The notes: generated by a model from the sequence alone, not told the origin. A DNA stretch of 5,347 bases from Caldora sp. SIO3E6 (GCA_010672185.1 JAAHHL010000571.1:1-5347), one strand, 5' to 3'; shown: positions 1 through 5,347, numbered from the stretch's first letter. Made by a program: numbers and translations.

Positions 1-96
1 CTACAACGTGGGCATAGCGTGTATATCGATACCGGATTTGGTATAACAAGTAATAAGTAAGAACCACTTCCTGAAGCAAAACCTAGATAGTTGAGT

Positions 97-168
97 GTAG
101 GGGTTAAGCATTGGCGCTAGAACACCAATTTACTAACCAAAACTAGATGTAGGGGCGAAGCATTCGGC
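97..168 (+). repeat. Two diverged copies of a GTAGGGG(N)2AAGCATT repeat
   Basis: Copy 1 (97-115) reads GTAGGGGTTAAGCATTGGC and copy 2 (149-168) reads GTAGGGGCGAAGCATTCGGC. Both are preceded a little upstream by CTAGAT (83-88 and 143-148). The second form is a string I recognise as common in cyanobacterial intergenic DNA. Related AAGCATT units recur at 501-514 and, inverted, at 546-561. Confidence 0.65.
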
Positions 169-181
169 ATTGTTGTCAACT

Positions 182-199
182 TAAGCTAGGGATAGCTTA
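182..199. repeat. Inverted repeat TAAGCTA-GGGA-TAGCTTA
   Basis: Perfect 7-bp arms (182-188, 193-199) surround a four-base loop. It is the first of the run of inverted repeats extending to 465. There is no following T-run, so it is not a convincing terminator. Confidence 0.7.
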
Positions 200-219
200 G
201 CACTTAGCTTCCACAGCAA

Positions 220-239
220 CCCAGAGTTTAAACTCTGGG
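220..239. repeat. Perfect 20-bp palindrome with GTTTAAAC centre
   Basis: Arms CCCAGAGTTT and AAACTCTGGG are exact reverse complements with no spacer. The outer GC-rich, inner AT-rich build matches the neighbouring palindromes at 289-310, 323-344 and 446-465. It abuts the left arm of the long inverted repeat starting at 241. Confidence 0.9.
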
Positions 240-240
240 C

Positions 241-369
241 TATAGCAGTCGCCAGGGCGGTTAAGACATTCTCAGGTAAGGTCAGTTAACAAGGGGCTTA
301 AGCCCCTTGTCCTGGTCAGTTAACAAGGGGCTTAAGCCCCTTGTCCTAATCCCCTTGGCGGTTGCTATA
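241..369 (+). repeat. Long imperfect inverted repeat enclosing the 34-bp tandem duplication
   Basis: Positions 241-268 can pair with 342-369 (coordinates sum to 610). Of 28 positions, 26 pair, with mismatches only at 258/352 and 264/346. The four non-Watson-Crick positions (248/362, 249/361, 255/355, 260/350) are all G-U or U-G on the plus strand; on the minus strand they would be A-C mismatches. The outer 17 positions are uninterrupted. The enclosed loop holds the palindromes at 289-310 and 323-344; the second competes for 342-344. It may be the ends of a miniature mobile repeat or the closing stem of a structured RNA. The strand is given as plus for the wobble reason only. Confidence 0.65.
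280..347. repeat. Perfect 34-bp tandem duplication, each copy with a 22-bp palindrome
   Basis: Positions 280-313 and 314-347 are identical and directly adjacent. Each begins GGTCAGTTA and carries a perfect palindrome (289-310 and 323-344) whose 11-base arm is ACAAGGGGCTT followed by its exact reverse complement. Two identical copies imply a recent duplication or active homogenisation. There is no spacer between them, so this is not a CRISPR array. Confidence 0.95.
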
Positions 370-377
370 ATAGCTAA

Positions 378-396
378 AGTCCACAAAGCGTGGACT
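378..396. repeat. Inverted repeat AGTCCAC-AAAGC-GTGGACT
   Basis: Perfect 7-bp arms (378-384, 390-396) surround a five-base loop. I recognise the string as a common type in cyanobacterial intergenic repeats, from memory. It follows the long inverted repeat by eight bases. Confidence 0.85.
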
Positions 397-416
397 AAAG
401 ATTTTTGAGCAGATTG

Positions 417-434
417 AGTCATCTTTAGATGACT
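417..434. repeat. Inverted repeat AGTCATCT-TT-AGATGACT
   Basis: Perfect 8-bp arms (417-424, 427-434) surround a two-base centre; as RNA the terminal pair would open to give a four-base loop. On the plus strand the stem could extend outward by U-A and two G-U pairs to 414/437. TTGAGC flanks it directly on both sides (405-410 and 435-440). Confidence 0.85.
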
Positions 435-445
435 TGAGCTATTAG

Positions 446-465
446 CAAGGAACTTAAGTTCCTTG
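446..465. repeat. Perfect 20-bp palindrome, compensatory variant of the 34-bp repeat palindrome
   Basis: Arms CAAGGAACTT and AAGTTCCTTG are exact reverse complements. Compared with the core at 290-309 and 324-343 it differs by GG to AA in one arm and CC to TT in the other, so two paired changes preserve the symmetry. This supports membership in the same repeat family and selection, or a mechanism, that keeps the palindrome. Confidence 0.88.
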
Positions 466-494
466 TGGGGTAAGGATTTCACCTTAAGTTGACA

Positions 495-561
495 CCAATG
501 AGCATTGGCGCTAGCATATTGCCTATTATAATCAAGATTTTTGTCCGCTAATGCTTAATCC
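495..561 (+). repeat. AGCATTGGCG repeat unit with inverted partner CGCTAATGCT
   Basis: AGCATTGGCGCTAG at 501-514 exactly repeats 107-120. Its first ten bases can pair with CGCTAATGCT at 546-555 (nine Watson-Crick pairs and one G-U), enclosing about 35 AT-rich bases that include TATAAT at 527-532. A smaller palindrome CCAATG-AG-CATTGG lies at 495-508. ACACCAAT lies after the 107-120 copy (122-129) but before the 501-514 copy (492-499). Confidence 0.6.
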
Positions 562-593
562 TTCGGGGATTTATGTAAGAAGTCTATTGGTGA

Positions 594-659
594 CAGATTA
601 CAGGCAAGATGCCTGTTCCACAGATTACTTACAGGCAAGATGCGAAGGAAGTTCCACTC
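594..659 (+). repeat. Two copies of a CAGATTAC/TTACAGGCAAGATGC repeat near the gene end
   Basis: TTACAGGCAAGATGC occurs at 598-612 and 629-643, and CAGATTAC at 594-601 and 621-628. The first copy continues as a hairpin ACAGGC-AAGAT-GCCTGT (600-616). In the second the right arm is replaced by GAAGGAA before both rejoin at GTTCCAC (cf. 615-620 and 651-656). The intact form is a common cyanobacterial intergenic string. It lies 57 bases or more past the stop codon of the large gene. Read from that gene it has no T-run, so it is not a convincing terminator. Confidence 0.7.
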
Positions 660-715
660 ATAACTGATGATTGAATGATGTGCTTTCACCAGATGCATTT
701 TAGTTTACCTACCAC

Positions 716-3700
716 CTACTTCTGCTTCAACACCAGCAAAGTAATATCATCGAAAACTTTTTGAGAGCCAATATGTCGTCGCACATCATCAATTACCGCT
801 TGTTTAATTGCCTCTGCCGATAGGGAAGAGTTACCTCTGACCACCTCACATAATTTCTCTAGTCCGTATTGCTCTTGATTGATATTAAATGCTTCTGTAA
901 TGCCATCGGTATACAATACCACCACATCCCCGGAATTTAGTTGCACCTGTTCTTGAGCAATAAAGTCGCTAATCTCCTCCTCTAAACCCAGGGGAAAACC
1001 TAGCTCACTGGTATCAAGACACTCTACTTGAGAGTCAGCACGTACTATAATTATCTCTTCATGTTGACCACTTACCGTTAATCTACCATCAGCATATTCG
1101 AGCAGAGAGAGAGTCAGATTTTTATAGGGATTGATACGCTGAACGTTCCGATAAATAGTACGGTTGAGAATATCTAAAAATTGTACAGGGTCAGTTTGAT
1201 TACTTTCTTGTAAAGTGCGGACAGCGGTTTGCGCCATAAGCATTACCACTCCACTTTCTAACCCATGTCCGGTAACATCACCAATGCTAATTTGTACTTT
1301 ACCATCCTGGTGCATCACATCATAGTAGTCGCCGCCTACTTCATCCGCCGGTTCCATAAATCCGGCAATTTCTAACCCTTCAATTGCCTCTAATTCCGAC
1401 TGCTTGGGTAAAACCATCTGTTGTAGTTGCTTGGTTACTTCTAACTCCGCACTCAGACGGAGATTTTCCTCTTGGAGTTTTTCATTGAGGGCAATAATTT
1501 CCTGGTTTGCTCTTGCGAGTTGGGCAGTACGTTCTTTTACTTTGTCTTCTAGGGTTTGATAAAGACGGGCATTTTCAATGGAGATGGCAGCTTGGGCAGT
1601 GAGGAGGTTGAGGACTTCGAGACGATCTGAGGTGAAGGCTTCTGCGGTAAGATGATTTTCCAGGTAAAGGATGCCAATTAATTTTCCTTGGTTGAGGATG
1701 GGAGTGCAACAGAGACTTTGGGGTGAGTTTTGGCTCAGGTAGGAGTCTCGGGCAAAAGTTGTATCTTGTTCAACGTTGTTGATCAGCAGAACTTGTTGCG
1801 TCCGTTTAACAGTATTAATAATGTTACTGGGTAGGTTGTCATTTTGCCCCAGGGGAATGGTGGATAGGGAACAACTGTTGCTAACACATTGGGCAACAAT
1901 TTCCCAGACGCCGGAGTTGTTCAAAATCAAGGTTCCGGCATCAGCTCCAGCATTTTCAAGGACAATGTGCATCAATTTCGAGAGCAAGGCATCAAGTTCT
2001 ATTTCCTCAGAGAGAGCTTGAGAGGCTTTGATAGCAGAGTTTAGATCGAGCACAGAAGTCGCACCGGTGACTTTGCCCAAAGTTTTAGTGTCGGCAGTAA
2101 GGTTACTAGGAGTCAGAAGTGATTCGGATTGTTGAAAAATAGGGCTTAGGAGTTGGGGATATTGCTCTTCTAGTTGTTCCGTTTTCACCTTAGCTCCCCA
2201 TCGAGCATAGCAATAGTAGGCTTCTTGCATATAACCAGCGGCGACTTTAGTTTTACCCCAGTCAAGGTAGAATTTGGCTGCTAGTTCGTTGGCAAGGGCT
2301 TCTTCTTGGATATACTCTTGTTCTTGTGCTCCGGAAATAGCCTCGTCGTATCGCTCCATTGCTGCCATTTTTTCACCCAATACCCGATGTTTTTCGGCTT
2401 CTACTAAATGCCATTTGTGTAAATTATTTTCCGGGGCATGAACTGCCACATTCTTCAACACTTTCTGACTAGCTGCAACTTTTTCCAGGAGAACTTGGTG
2501 CTCCGTTTGGGGATAGGAAGGTATCTCAGCTAGTATCACCAACGATAGGTAGAAGTAAAAAAGGGTATATAATGGCGTTGCGGTAGCTCCTGCTATAAAT
2601 TTTTCTGCATTGCCAATATTTTGCAATGCTTGACTATAGTCTTGCAATAAATAGCAAAGCACTAAACGAGTTATATAAAAATAAGATAAAGTCGTTACAT
2701 CGTTAGCCTGCTGGTGAAGAGGCAGCATCTTCCTTTCATCATAAACTTCACCCACCAAAACACAAGGATCTTGAGATCGTCCCAACAAATTATGGATTGC
2801 CTGAAGATGTATATCAACCCAGTTTTTACAAATCCTCCTTTTGATGCGTTCTAAAGCTTTGCTATTGGCCGACACTTCCTTTGCCAACTCGGATAATTCT
2901 TTGCCACATAGATAGCTATAGATTGAGTAAAATGTGATTCCATAAGCGGCAAATTCAAGATTTCCAGTTTCTAAACCAACTGAATAGACCTCCTCCTTCA
3001 AGTCTCTGAGAGTGTTTCTGAGGTGCTCTTTAAAAGGTTTGACATGAGTATTAACAATGCTATGAGGTGAAGCATTAACTAGATTGTTTCTTAGCAATAA
3101 TTTTAATGCAAGTTTACCAAATTGATAGCCAATTTCAATATCGCTACCACCACCACATAATGCTAAACCTTGTAGAGAGTAAGAATAAGCCGAGTCTGGT
3201 GCATTCCCATATTGGAGGGATAAATTTACTTGTTCAAAAATAACTAATGACGCCAATTTTGGCTTAGATTTGTAAGTAGAAGGGAGCACACTGACGAGAA
3301 TTTTTATTGCTACCAGCGCAGTCGGATCAGTCATTACAGGTAGATCGATTAAGCTACTGGGATGACGCCCGCCCAAGTTGGCTCTTACTTCATCCAACCA
3401 CAGTGCAACGTCAGAATCATCTGGTTCTTGAGGAAACTTACGGATACCGAGCTTGCCGAGAATAATCATTGCTGTATCAATTGCTTCCTGAAAGCGACTT
3501 TGAGCTTGTAGTCCCTGGAGTATAACTTCATAAATTTTGATAGTATCGAGTAAATCTCGGGATTCTTTTAATCCTACATTGGCTAGTTGCTCCATCTTTT
3601 CAAAGTCACCATTAAGATAGGCGGACTCCGTGGCGGACTCGTACAAGGCTAAAGTTATCTCATACTGCTGCTTCCAGCTATTTTCTGGTAACAATTCTAT

Positions 3701-5347
3701 CCCCAACAACAAATATTTGCTAGATGCGGCGAAAGCCGTGGCATTTTTGGCCTTAATTCCCGCTTCTAAATTCAGTTCGCATAGCTGTTTTTTCTCTTGA
3801 GGTTGAACAATTAAACTCACTCCCGTATTGAGGTGATTAACAATATCAAATAGTTGCTTTTCCCGCTCTTGTGCTGATGTATTTTCTAGAAGCAATCGAC
3901 CAATGGTTAAATGGGTTGTCTGTTTTTGCTCTTCTGGAATCAGGAAGTAAGCTGCTTGTTGTACCCGGTCATGTAAGAAACGATACCCTACTGTTACTGT
4001 TGTCTGTGCGGCCTCTTCTATATCCCCTTGAAAAAACTTATAGGCTTCACTAATAGGTAAAATAAGTCCTTCTTGTAGAGCCCTCCAAATATCAGTAGCA
4101 ACCCCTTCAGAAGACTCTTCACAAATCACCGCCAAAGTTTCTAGCTCGAACTGGTTACCAATACAAGCAGCCAGTTTCAAAACATTTTGGGTTGCACTGG
4201 GCAATTTTCGCAAGCGTCCAGCCATAAATTCCACCACATCATCGGTGAGCGTTGCATCCCTTACTTGCACTAAATCGCATTCCCAATAGCCTAAATCTAG
4301 ATTAAACTTAATCAGCCCATCAATCTGTAATCCTTTCAAGAACTGAGTTGTAAAAAACGGATTGCCTTTGGTTTTTTGATAGACTAATTCCGTTAGGGGT
4401 TGGGCCAGCTGTTCGCTACAATGGAGAGCGTCTGCCACCAATTGATTGATATGATTTTGAGTTAATGGCTCTAGGGTTATGGTGGAAATTACCGCTTGAT
4501 TTTTCCTCAATTCTGCTAAACTCAGCATCAAGGGATGGGCTGGAAATACTTCATTGTCTCGATAGGCTCCCAGAAGCAATAAGTAATCTAGATTACTATC
4601 ACCCATTAATACTTCCATCAAATTGAGGGAAGCTAAGTCTGCCCATTGCAAATCATCTAAAAACATTACTAGGGGATGTTCTGGGCTTGTCAAGGAGGTA
4701 ATGAACTTGCCAAAAACCAAGTTAAAGCGGTTTTGGGCTGCACTTCCCGATAGTTCTGACACCAGGGGTTGTTTGCCAATAATCTGTTCTAGTTCAGGAA
4801 TCACATCAATAATTACCTGACCATTTGGCCCTAGTGCTTCGGTGATTTTCGCTTTCCAATTGGCTAAATCCGCATCTGATTCCCCCAGCAATTGTTTCAT
4901 CAAGTCTCGAAATGCTTGCAAGAAGGCACTAAAGGGAAGATTGCGATTAAATTGGTCGTATTTTCCTTTAATAAAGTAGCCTCTCTTCTTGACGATTGGC
5001 TTATGCACTTCGTTAACAACAGCAGTTTTCCCAATCCCGGAAAACCCTGCCACCAGCATCATTTCCACCCCCCTATGTCCCCCCACCCCCTTATGTCCCT
5101 CCACCCCCTGATTAAGGGGGGAGGGGGATAGGGATTCAGGGGTGAACGAAATATGAGGTGGCATTTCCATTCTCCGCGTCTCCGTGTCTCCGCGTCTCCG
5201 CGTCTGTTGACTCTTTTCCCCACCCCTTTTTTCGCTCACCCGGGATTCAGGGGGGTTAGCTACCCGCTCGAAGGCATCTAGCAGGGTTTGTACTTCCGCT
5301 TCCCTTCCGTAGAGCTTTTCCTGAATCAAGAAGCGATCGCAAGCATC
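716..5347 (-). CDS. STAND ATPase-GAF-SpoIIE/PP2C phosphatase signalling protein, 5'-partial (N-terminal Ser/Thr kinase probably off-window)
   Basis: This is probably a cytoplasmic sensor-transducer that dephosphorylates a phosphoprotein partner, for example an anti-sigma-factor antagonist; the target is unknown. Residues are numbered from the TTG at 5329. An AAA_16/STAND ATPase spans about 3-290, with Walker A GFSGIGKT at 95-102, Walker B LVMFLDDLQWAD at 220-231 and GAYRDNE at 254-260. A winged-helix-like part follows to about 480 (FLHDRVQQAAYFLI, 451-464). Residues about 490-1060 are helical and TPR-like. A GAF domain covers about 1110-1253 and a coiled coil about 1255-1308. The SpoIIE/PP2C domain covers about 1315-1535: EVGGDYYD (D1334), IGDVTGHG (D1351), YTDG (D1475) and FDDIT (D1528) keep the expected metal ligands. 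The stop is TAG at 716-718. The frame stays open upstream to the edge and reads DACDRF before LIQEKLYGRE, the linker known to follow an N-terminal Ser/Thr kinase in cyanobacterial relatives, so TTG is not the true start. Residues about 25-88 are a repeat-derived insertion. The kinase itself is inferred, not seen. Confidence 0.93.
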   Translation of the reverse strand, partial: DACDRFLIQEKLYGREAEVQTLLDAFERVANPPESRVSEKRGGEKSQQTRRRGDTETRRMEMPPHISFTPESLSPSPLNQGVEGHKGVGGHRGVEMMLVAGFSGIGKTAVVNEVHKPIVKKRGYFIKGKYDQFNRNLPFSAFLQAFRDLMKQLLGESDADLANWKAKITEALGPNGQVIIDVIPELEQIIGKQPLVSELSGSAAQNRFNLVFGKFITSLTSPEHPLVMFLDDLQWADLASLNLMEVLMGDSNLDYLLLLGAYRDNEVFPAHPLMLSLAELRKNQAVISTITLEPLTQNHINQLVADALHCSEQLAQPLTELVYQKTKGNPFFTTQFLKGLQIDGLIKFNLDLGYWECDLVQVRDATLTDDVVEFMAGRLRKLPSATQNVLKLAACIGNQFELETLAVICEESSEGVATDIWRALQEGLILPISEAYKFFQGDIEEAAQTTVTVGYRFLHDRVQQAAYFLIPEEQKQTTHLTIGRLLLENTSAQEREKQLFDIVNHLNTGVSLIVQPQEKKQLCELNLEAGIKAKNATAFAASSKYLLLGIELLPENSWKQQYEITLALYESATESAYLNGDFEKMEQLANVGLKESRDLLDTIKIYEVILQGLQAQSRFQEAIDTAMIILGKLGIRKFPQEPDDSDVALWLDEVRANLGGRHPSSLIDLPVMTDPTALVAIKILVSVLPSTYKSKPKLASLVIFEQVNLSLQYGNAPDSAYSYSLQGLALCGGGSDIEIGYQFGKLALKLLLRNNLVNASPHSIVNTHVKPFKEHLRNTLRDLKEEVYSVGLETGNLEFAAYGITFYSIYSYLCGKELSELAKEVSANSKALERIKRRICKNWVDIHLQAIHNLLGRSQDPCVLVGEVYDERKMLPLHQQANDVTTLSYFYITRLVLCYLLQDYSQALQNIGNAEKFIAGATATPLYTLFYFYLSLVILAEIPSYPQTEHQVLLEKVAASQKVLKNVAVHAPENNLHKWHLVEAEKHRVLGEKMAAMERYDEAISGAQEQEYIQEEALANELAAKFYLDWGKTKVAAGYMQEAYYCYARWGAKVKTEQLEEQYPQLLSPIFQQSESLLTPSNLTADTKTLGKVTGATSVLDLNSAIKASQALSEEIELDALLSKLMHIVLENAGADAGTLILNNSGVWEIVAQCVSNSCSLSTIPLGQNDNLPSNIINTVKRTQQVLLINNVEQDTTFARDSYLSQNSPQSLCCTPILNQGKLIGILYLENHLTAEAFTSDRLEVLNLLTAQAAISIENARLYQTLEDKVKERTAQLARANQEIIALNEKLQEENLRLSAELEVTKQLQQMVLPKQSELEAIEGLEIAGFMEPADEVGGDYYDVMHQDGKVQISIGDVTGHGLESGVVMLMAQTAVRTLQESNQTDPVQFLDILNRTIYRNVQRINPYKNLTLSLLEYADGRLTVSGQHEEIIIVRADSQVECLDTSELGFPLGLEEEISDFIAQEQVQLNSGDVVVLYTDGITEAFNINQEQYGLEKLCEVVRGNSSLSAEAIKQAVIDDVRRHIGSQKVFDDITLLVLKQK
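5067..5110 (-). repeat. 18-bp tandem repeat, about 2.4 copies, encoding a GVxGHx hexapeptide
   Basis: Units begin at 5067, 5085 and 5103 on the plus strand, each starting ACCCCC and, in the first two, continuing (C/T)TATGTCCC. The 18-bp period is exactly six codons, so the protein reads GVEGHK-GVGGHR-GVE at residues 75-89. Gain or loss of a unit would keep the frame. It lies just upstream (in the protein) of Walker A. The third copy runs into a CCCCCT-GATTA-AGGGGG inverted repeat. Confidence 0.85.
5104..5120. repeat. CCCCCT/AGGGGG inverted repeat within the insertion
   Basis: CCCCCT at 5104-5109 is followed by the five-base loop GATTA and then AGGGGG at 5115-5120. It resembles the C-run/G-run palindromes scattered through cyanobacterial intergenic DNA, here read as coding sequence. 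No function is claimed beyond its repeat character. Confidence 0.7.
5131..5253. repeat. Direct repeat pair GGGATTCAGGGG inside the insertion
   Basis: Identical 12-bp copies lie at 5131-5142 and 5242-5253. They encode the PES of TPESLSP and of NPPESRV. The copies are offset by 111 bp, exactly 37 codons, so recombination between them would delete the octamer tract while leaving the reading frame intact. They may be shared ends of a repeat unit or remnants of duplication; the sequence alone does not decide. Confidence 0.75.
5171..5205. repeat. 8-bp tandem repeat TCTCCGCG, 4.4 copies, in CDS
   Basis: Four units lie at 5171-5178, 5179-5186, 5187-5194 and 5195-5202, plus a partial TCT; the second unit is TCTCCGTG. 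On the coding strand this gives TRRRGDTETRR (residues 43-53). Short tandem tracts of this GACGCGGA type are common between genes in filamentous cyanobacteria but unusual inside a conserved gene. Because 8 is not a multiple of 3, change by one or two units would frameshift the gene ahead of the ATPase domain; a change of three units would not. Confidence 0.9.
5333..5340. repeat. HIP1-type octamer GCGATCGC
   Basis: A perfect copy of the highly iterated palindrome of cyanobacterial genomes lies in the coding region of the kinase-ATPase linker (codons for C-D-R). One copy is only weak taxonomic evidence, but it agrees with the cyanobacterial style of the gene and the repeats. Confidence 0.8.

Larger units (their letters stand above)
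1..715. other. Repeat-rich intergenic region without a supported gene
   Basis: No open frame here looks like a protein: the frames present are short and are built from palindromic repeats. No tRNA or rRNA is recognisable. The content is a dense cluster of inverted and direct repeats, listed separately, with its core at about 180-470. Stretches with nothing further to report are 1-96 and 660-715. The region lies downstream of the large minus-strand gene. No G+C-rich stem followed by a T-run was found for that gene. Confidence 0.8.
5066..5257 (-). repeat. In-frame low-complexity repeat block inserted in the CDS
   Basis: This block encodes residues about 25-88 of the large protein (64 codons), rich in Arg, Gly, Glu, Pro and Ser and probably disordered. 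It separates the conserved AFERVA segment (19-24) from EMMLVAGFSGIGKT. In relatives as I remember them these two segments lie within a few residues of each other, so the block looks like inserted material rather than a domain. It is a composite of an 18-bp tandem repeat, a C-rich/G-rich inverted repeat, a pair of 12-bp direct repeats and an 8-bp tandem repeat. This style is typical of cyanobacterial intergenic DNA and is strongly unlike the flanking coding sequence. The exact boundaries are estimates, since no uninserted homologue could be aligned here. Confidence 0.75.

Noticed and set aside
1..60. Possible 3' end of a plus-strand gene (LQRGHSVYIDTGFGITSNK, then TAA)
   Set aside because: Nineteen open codons at a window edge are expected by chance, the peptide is not recognised, and it contains an ATACC/GGTAT inverted repeat (29-44) typical of intergenic DNA. 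It cannot be excluded without the sequence to the left.
173..202. Promoter with TTGTCA as -35
   Set aside because: No acceptable -10 lies at 16-18 bp; the best candidates match only about half of TATAAT.
280..347. CRISPR-like repeats
   Set aside because: The two 34-bp copies are directly adjacent, with no spacer and no further copies.
282..482. Minus-strand open frame of 66 codons
   Set aside because: It is made almost wholly of the palindromes and the 34-bp duplication; the peptide is low-information and repeats itself.
557..571. AATCC-TTCGG-GGATT hairpin with a UUCG-like loop
   Set aside because: Only five base pairs, and the alternative pairing that would give a true UUCG loop is shorter; too weak to call.
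600..616. Rho-independent terminator for the large gene
   Set aside because: The stem is only 6 bp and no T-run follows on the minus strand; it is better explained as part of a dispersed repeat.
1776..5131. Short plus-strand open frames opposite the large gene (1776-2021, 3871-4053, 4623-4820, 4892-5131)
   Set aside because: They are antisense shadows of a conserved coding region, with no recognisable domain.
5327..5329. TTG as the start codon of the large gene
   Set aside because: The frame continues to the window edge with conserved linker residues (DACDRF) that belong to the same protein, so TTG (leucine) is internal.

Overview
The window looks like cyanobacterial chromosome. A HIP1-type octamer (GCGATCGC) lies at 5333-5340. 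The single large gene has a multidomain signalling architecture typical of filamentous cyanobacteria, and both the intergenic DNA and one stretch inside the gene are packed with short palindromes and tandem repeats of the kind common in Nostoc/Oscillatoria-type genomes. The organism assignment is inference from style, not from a marker gene.

Layout. Positions 1-715 contain no gene I can support. They are a repeat-rich intergenic region with a core at about 180-470: at least seven inverted repeats, a perfect 34-bp tandem duplication (280-347), and a long imperfect inverted repeat (241-268 with 342-369) enclosing that duplication. Smaller dispersed-type repeats sit on both sides (97-168, 495-561, 594-659).

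Positions 716-5347 are one minus-strand gene, cut off at its 5' end by the right window edge. The visible 1537 codons plus six more in-frame codons up to the edge encode a STAND-type AAA ATPase, a long alpha-helical (TPR-like) middle, a GAF sensor domain, a coiled-coil linker and a C-terminal SpoIIE/PP2C-type serine/threonine phosphatase with its metal-binding aspartates intact. The sequence at the window edge (DACDRFLIQEKLYGRE) matches, from my knowledge of the family, the linker that joins an N-terminal Ser/Thr protein kinase to this ATPase. The full protein is therefore probably a kinase-ATPase-GAF-phosphatase signalling hub. The apparent TTG start at 5329 is internal.

Two points deserve attention. 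First, a 192-bp low-complexity repeat block (about 5066-5257) lies in frame inside the coding sequence, between the kinase-ATPase linker and the Walker A motif. It contains an 8-bp tandem repeat whose copy-number change would shift the frame, beside 18-bp repeats and 111-bp-spaced direct repeats whose changes would not. Second, the intergenic palindrome cluster shows compensatory base changes between copies, and its long stem has only G-U type deviations when read on the plus strand. This hints at a structured plus-strand RNA, or at a mobile repeat family constrained at the RNA level.
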